A stretch of 7,269 bases of DNA from contig DGII01000094.1 in the NCBI GenBank assembly GCA_002393095.1, forward strand, positions 1 to 7,269. Direction: 5' to 3'. Position 1 is the first letter of the stretch. The number at the start of each line of letters is the position of its first letter. The translations under genes and the position numbers were made by a program. The notes below the pieces were generated by a model. The model was not told the origin of the DNA and did not search any database. It was given only the letters and a program-made list of their open reading frames with translations. This stretch comes from Lachnospiraceae bacterium UBA3826. Its GTDB lineage: Bacteria; Bacillota; Clostridia; Lachnospirales; Lachnospiraceae. Shown one piece after another: positions 4,381-7,269 of this stretch.

Positions 4381-7269
4381 ATGAGCAGGGATAAGGGAGA
4401 TATTAAAGAAGACTTAATGTCTGCGGACAATAAGGAGAGTGATGGCAAGAAAAAGAAACGGATCATAATAGCGATCGTTTCTGCTTTGCTTATCGCACTT
4501 TTGTCTGTAGGCTTTTTTATATACAGAGATCAGTTTATGGCTATAACCATGCGTATTCAACGCTTGGTTGGTACAGTTAATCTCTATAATGAGGGACACG
4601 AACAGGAACTTAGAGAGAAGATGCGTCTTGGCGCAGGTCAGACCGTCGAGACGGCCGGTGAGAGCCTTATCATGGTATCGCTTGATGATACCAAGTTAAT
4701 GACCATGGAAGAAAGCTCTAAGGCTGATATTAAAGCCAAGGGCAAGAAACTTGAATTTGATCTTATAGAAGGCAATCTCTTCTTTAATGTAACAGAGAAG
4801 CTTAAGAAGAGAGAGTCATTCGATATACACACATCTACAATGATCTGCGGTATCCGCGGTACTTCAGCTTATGTAGGAAGAGATTCAACAAGGCATGAGA
4901 CACTTATGGTGACGGACGGAGTGGTCTCTGTCGATGCAACCAATCCCGTTACCAAAGAGAAGATACATGTTGACGTATATGCAGGTGAGAAGATCACGAT
5001 CTTCCTGGATGAAGAGGCCGAAGGTGATGCAACTATCTCAATTAAGAAGGAGAAATTCCGTGAAGAGGATCTTCCGTCACTTGCACTTGATGCAATACGT
5101 AAAAGCCCTGAACTTCAAAAGCGTATCGCTAAGGCTACAGGCTTCAGTACAGAGCGACTGGTAGCGCTTGCGGATGCAACAAGTAAGTCGGGCATATCCA
5201 TGTACGGAAGTGCGGCAGAGAAGTTAAGCGCTGACGGCATCAAGGATGCTATTCCCATAATGGGGTATAATGCGCAGATCATGGTACGTACGGCCAACAG
5301 AGCCGTCGATACGGCAGGAGATGATCTGCCTCTTGAGATCGCGATAATCAAGGGACTTAACGGCACGATGAATTCCGGAATAGAAGCCGGATATAAGGGT
5401 GAGCCTTTGGGTGCACTTGTAGACAGTGCGGCCGATTGCATGGAAGCTTGTATTAAGGGCGCCAGGAATGCAGGACTTGGAAACGATGATCTTGTAACTG
5501 TGTCAGACAGTGTGACCGGCGCACTTCAGACATCGGTTGGAGAAATGGCTAAGGCTAACCTAAGCACAACCGAGATCATACAGGTAGTCGGTGCGATAGG
5601 TACGGTATATACAGAGGCCATTGCCTCAGGCGCAGTAACAGGAACGGATACAGAGCACACTGCAGCTTCAGGTTCATCGGGTCAGAAAGCCTCAACAGAC
5701 AATATTCTTACAGCTGTAGGTAATGCATCAAATTACATCACCAATACCGTGGACAGCGAGATGCTTAAGAAGTCTACGGGTGAAGAGACGGCAGCGGAAC
5801 TGCTTAGAAAAGCAAGGGCAACTGAGTCTAAGGCAGAGGAAAGTCAGACTAAGGCCGACAAGACTCGTCAGACTGCAGGTAATACTGACGCATCTGCAAA
5901 TTCACAGAACACAACTGCAAATGCTCCATCCGCAACTTCTTCGGTTAATACTCAGACATCTTCATCTGAAGCTACAGAGAGTGCAGGAACAGCGACAAGT
6001 GCGCCGCCTCAAACAACATCCTCATCCGGAAACTCAAGTAGCAGTTCGTCATCCGGTTCCGGTAATTCAGGAAGCAATTCAGGTGGTAATCAAAGCGGAG
6101 GTAATTCCGGTTCTGCTCCTGCAGTATACGGCAATATGACAATTGCCGGAGGAATAACCGGCGGAAGCGTATCAACGCCTTTGGCAGCAGGTTCGGCACC
6201 TGCACAGGGTGAGACAGTTACGCTTAACCTTGTACCCAATGTAGGTCATTCATTCAATTCGCTTACAGTCAATACGGTTGATGATAACGGTAATGTAACG
6301 GGAAGTGTAAATACAACAGAGGTAACGGCAGGCAGCCAATACACCTTTGTTATGCCCACAGAGAAGATTGTTGTTAATGCAACATTTACACCGAATACAT
6401 ACAATGTCAATCTTAACCTTAACGGTGCAACAGTAACCGGCGGTAACATCACTCAGTATACATACGGTACGGCGGTCGCTCTGCCTACTCAGGTAACTAA
6501 GGCTTCGACTGCAGAGTTTGATTATTCTTTTACCGGTTGGACGGATGCGCCCACAGGCGGTAATCCTGTGACGGGGATCACGGCAACCGATATCAATGAT
6601 AAGAACTTCTATCCTCAGTTTAGCCAGACACGTCGCAGTTATGCGGTGACGAAGAGTACCGGTGTTTTAAACGGATCTATATCTGTTAAGGTTGGCACTG
6701 CGGAAGTGACACAGGCCCAGAACAGCGGCACGGTAACAGTTACAGTCACTCCGGATACGGGATATGAACTTGCTTCACTTACATATACGAATGCAGCCGG
6801 TAATGCAACTGCGATCACTGCAACAAACGGCGTATATTCATTTGTTATGCCTACAGAGGATATAACGGTCAACGCAGCGTTTACTCAGATTAGTTACAAC
6901 CTTACTGCGACATTCGATTCTACTAAGGGCAATGTCAGATTCAAGGTGGGCGGCAATTATGTGACAAGTGCTCATTATACCGATGTGGTAGTCATTGAGC
7001 TGACACCTGATACCGGTTATGTATCAACACGACCGAGTGTTAATAACGGCGCCGTAATGGAAGCATATATCGATGCCAATACTTACAGGTTCGATATGCC
7101 TGCTTCTGATGCGACTGTTACAGAGACATTTGATAATGCGTCATATACTGTATCACTTGATACACATGGCGGAACGATAAATTCAGGCAACGTGACATCA
7201 TATACATACGGAACCGGTGTAACGCTTCCTACAGATGTGACAAAAGCGCCAACCGCAACAACGAACTAT
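4381..7269 (+). CDS. Large membrane-anchored FecR-domain surface protein with InlB-type beta repeats (3' end beyond window)
   Basis: The frame is open for 963 codons from ATG 4381 to the window edge without a stop, so the protein is incomplete here. Residues 1-26 are charged and end in KKKKR; residues 28-48 form one hydrophobic helix, predicted as a signal anchor with the rest outside. A FecR domain spans about 83-187: VETAGESLIMVSLDD, then LEFDLIEGNLFFNV, then the signature STMICGIRGTSAYV and a final VTDGVVSV strand. Residues 223-480 are mostly helical, with no domain I recognise. Residues 481-580 are a Ser/Thr/Gly/Asn-rich linker with an eight-residue Ser-rich stretch near 551-558. From 582 onward come beta repeats of two alternating kinds. 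The layout suits a cell-surface adhesin or structural protein. No ECF sigma factor, the classical FecR partner, is nearby; a two-component system is. Sorting or cell-wall signals would lie beyond the window. Confidence 0.88.
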   Translation, partial: MSRDKGDIKEDLMSADNKESDGKKKKRIIIAIVSALLIALLSVGFFIYRDQFMAITMRIQRLVGTVNLYNEGHEQELREKMRLGAGQTVETAGESLIMVSLDDTKLMTMEESSKADIKAKGKKLEFDLIEGNLFFNVTEKLKKRESFDIHTSTMICGIRGTSAYVGRDSTRHETLMVTDGVVSVDATNPVTKEKIHVDVYAGEKITIFLDEEAEGDATISIKKEKFREEDLPSLALDAIRKSPELQKRIAKATGFSTERLVALADATSKSGISMYGSAAEKLSADGIKDAIPIMGYNAQIMVRTANRAVDTAGDDLPLEIAIIKGLNGTMNSGIEAGYKGEPLGALVDSAADCMEACIKGARNAGLGNDDLVTVSDSVTGALQTSVGEMAKANLSTTEIIQVVGAIGTVYTEAIASGAVTGTDTEHTAASGSSGQKASTDNILTAVGNASNYITNTVDSEMLKKSTGEETAAELLRKARATESKAEESQTKADKTRQTAGNTDASANSQNTTANAPSATSSVNTQTSSSEATESAGTATSAPPQTTSSSGNSSSSSSSGSGNSGSNSGGNQSGGNSGSAPAVYGNMTIAGGITGGSVSTPLAAGSAPAQGETVTLNLVPNVGHSFNSLTVNTVDDNGNVTGSVNTTEVTAGSQYTFVMPTEKIVVNATFTPNTYNVNLNLNGATVTGGNITQYTYGTAVALPTQVTKASTAEFDYSFTGWTDAPTGGNPVTGITATDINDKNFYPQFSQTRRSYAVTKSTGVLNGSISVKVGTAEVTQAQNSGTVTVTVTPDTGYELASLTYTNAAGNATAITATNGVYSFVMPTEDITVNAAFTQISYNLTATFDSTKGNVRFKVGGNYVTSAHYTDVVVIELTPDTGYVSTRPSVNNGAVMEAYIDANTYRFDMPASDATVTETFDNASYTVSLDTHGGTINSGNVTSYTYGTGVTLPTDVTKAPTATTNY
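6124..7137 (+). repeat. Array of extracellular beta-repeat modules within the FecR-domain protein
   Basis: Three modules of a divergent InlB B-repeat type cover residues 582-669, 750-836 and 837-919. Each carries a hydrophobic strand (LNLVPNVGHSF, VTVTPDTGYEL, IELTPDTGYVS) and closes with a Y.F.MP strand (YTFVMPTEKIVVNATF, YSFVMPTEDITVNAAF, YRFDMPASDATVTETF). One Listeria-Bacteroides-type module (672-749), with YGTAVALP and YSFTGWTD, sits between the first and second. Such modules are common in surface proteins of Gram-positive bacteria. Confidence 0.75.
6394..6525 (+). repeat. Listeria-Bacteroides-type repeat, first copy (core)
   Basis: Residues 672-715 align without gaps to residues 920-963 (24 of 44 identical by eye). 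Shared landmarks are a Y.V.L start, G.T...GN.T, YTYGT.V.LPT and VTKA.TA. At DNA level the copies differ at most synonymous positions, so the duplication is old. Confidence 0.75.
7138..7269 (+). repeat. Listeria-Bacteroides-type repeat, second copy, cut by the window edge
   Basis: Residues 920-963 repeat the first 44 residues of the module at 672-749. The GW-containing second half (YSFTGWTD in copy one) should follow beyond 7269, which implies that the protein continues for at least about 35 more residues and probably many more modules. Confidence 0.72.

Noticed and set aside
5115..5441. A 108-codon open frame on the - strand
   Set aside because: It is a shadow of the FecR protein's Ala-rich helical region, with no start signal or coding features of its own.
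5723..6139. A + strand frame giving a Gln/Arg/His/Leu-rich 138-residue protein
   Set aside because: It is the shifted reading of the Ser/Thr-rich linker of the FecR protein. The composition is a by-product of repetitive ACA/TCA/GCA codons, and no ribosome site is present.

Overview
The window reads as chromosomal DNA from a low-to-mid GC Firmicute, most likely a Lachnospiraceae member related to Butyrivibrio or Pseudobutyrivibrio. This rests on strong AG-rich Shine-Dalgarno sites, frequent ATA (Ile) and AGA/AGG (Arg) codons, and a 7TM-type kinase/LuxR regulator pair of a kind I associate with that family. It is an inference from style; no marker gene fixes the genus. All genes supported here lie on the + strand.

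Layout: (1) 3-344, the 3' end of a gene resembling L-2-amino-thiazoline-4-carboxylate hydrolases; its C-terminus looks prematurely cut. (2) 423-1523, a complete housekeeping ychF (OLA1-type P-loop ATPase) with its own likely promoter. (3) 1584-3608, a polytopic sensor histidine kinase. (4) 3611-4234, its NarL/LuxR-type response regulator, two bases after the kinase and clearly co-translated. (5) 4235-4380, a 146-base intergenic stretch holding an 8-bp tandem repeat that runs into a perfect 10-bp palindrome. (6) 4381-7269, a very large reading frame that never meets a stop and runs off the window after 963 codons. It encodes a membrane-anchored FecR-domain protein with a helical middle, a Ser/Thr/Gly/Asn-rich linker and an array of InlB/Listeria-Bacteroides-type beta repeats.

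How the parts may work together: the kinase and regulator form a complete two-component system that senses a membrane or extracellular cue. The next gene downstream is a surface-exposed, repeat-rich protein anchored by an N-terminal membrane helix. The intergenic palindrome/repeat lies between regulator and surface protein and is the natural place for a regulator-controlled promoter. A signalling unit controlling a surface adhesin-like protein is therefore plausible, but co-regulation is inferred from position only. YchF and the hydrolase remnant look like unrelated neighbours.

No tRNA, rRNA, CRISPR array, insertion sequence or integrase was seen. No gap without a gene exceeds 150 bases.
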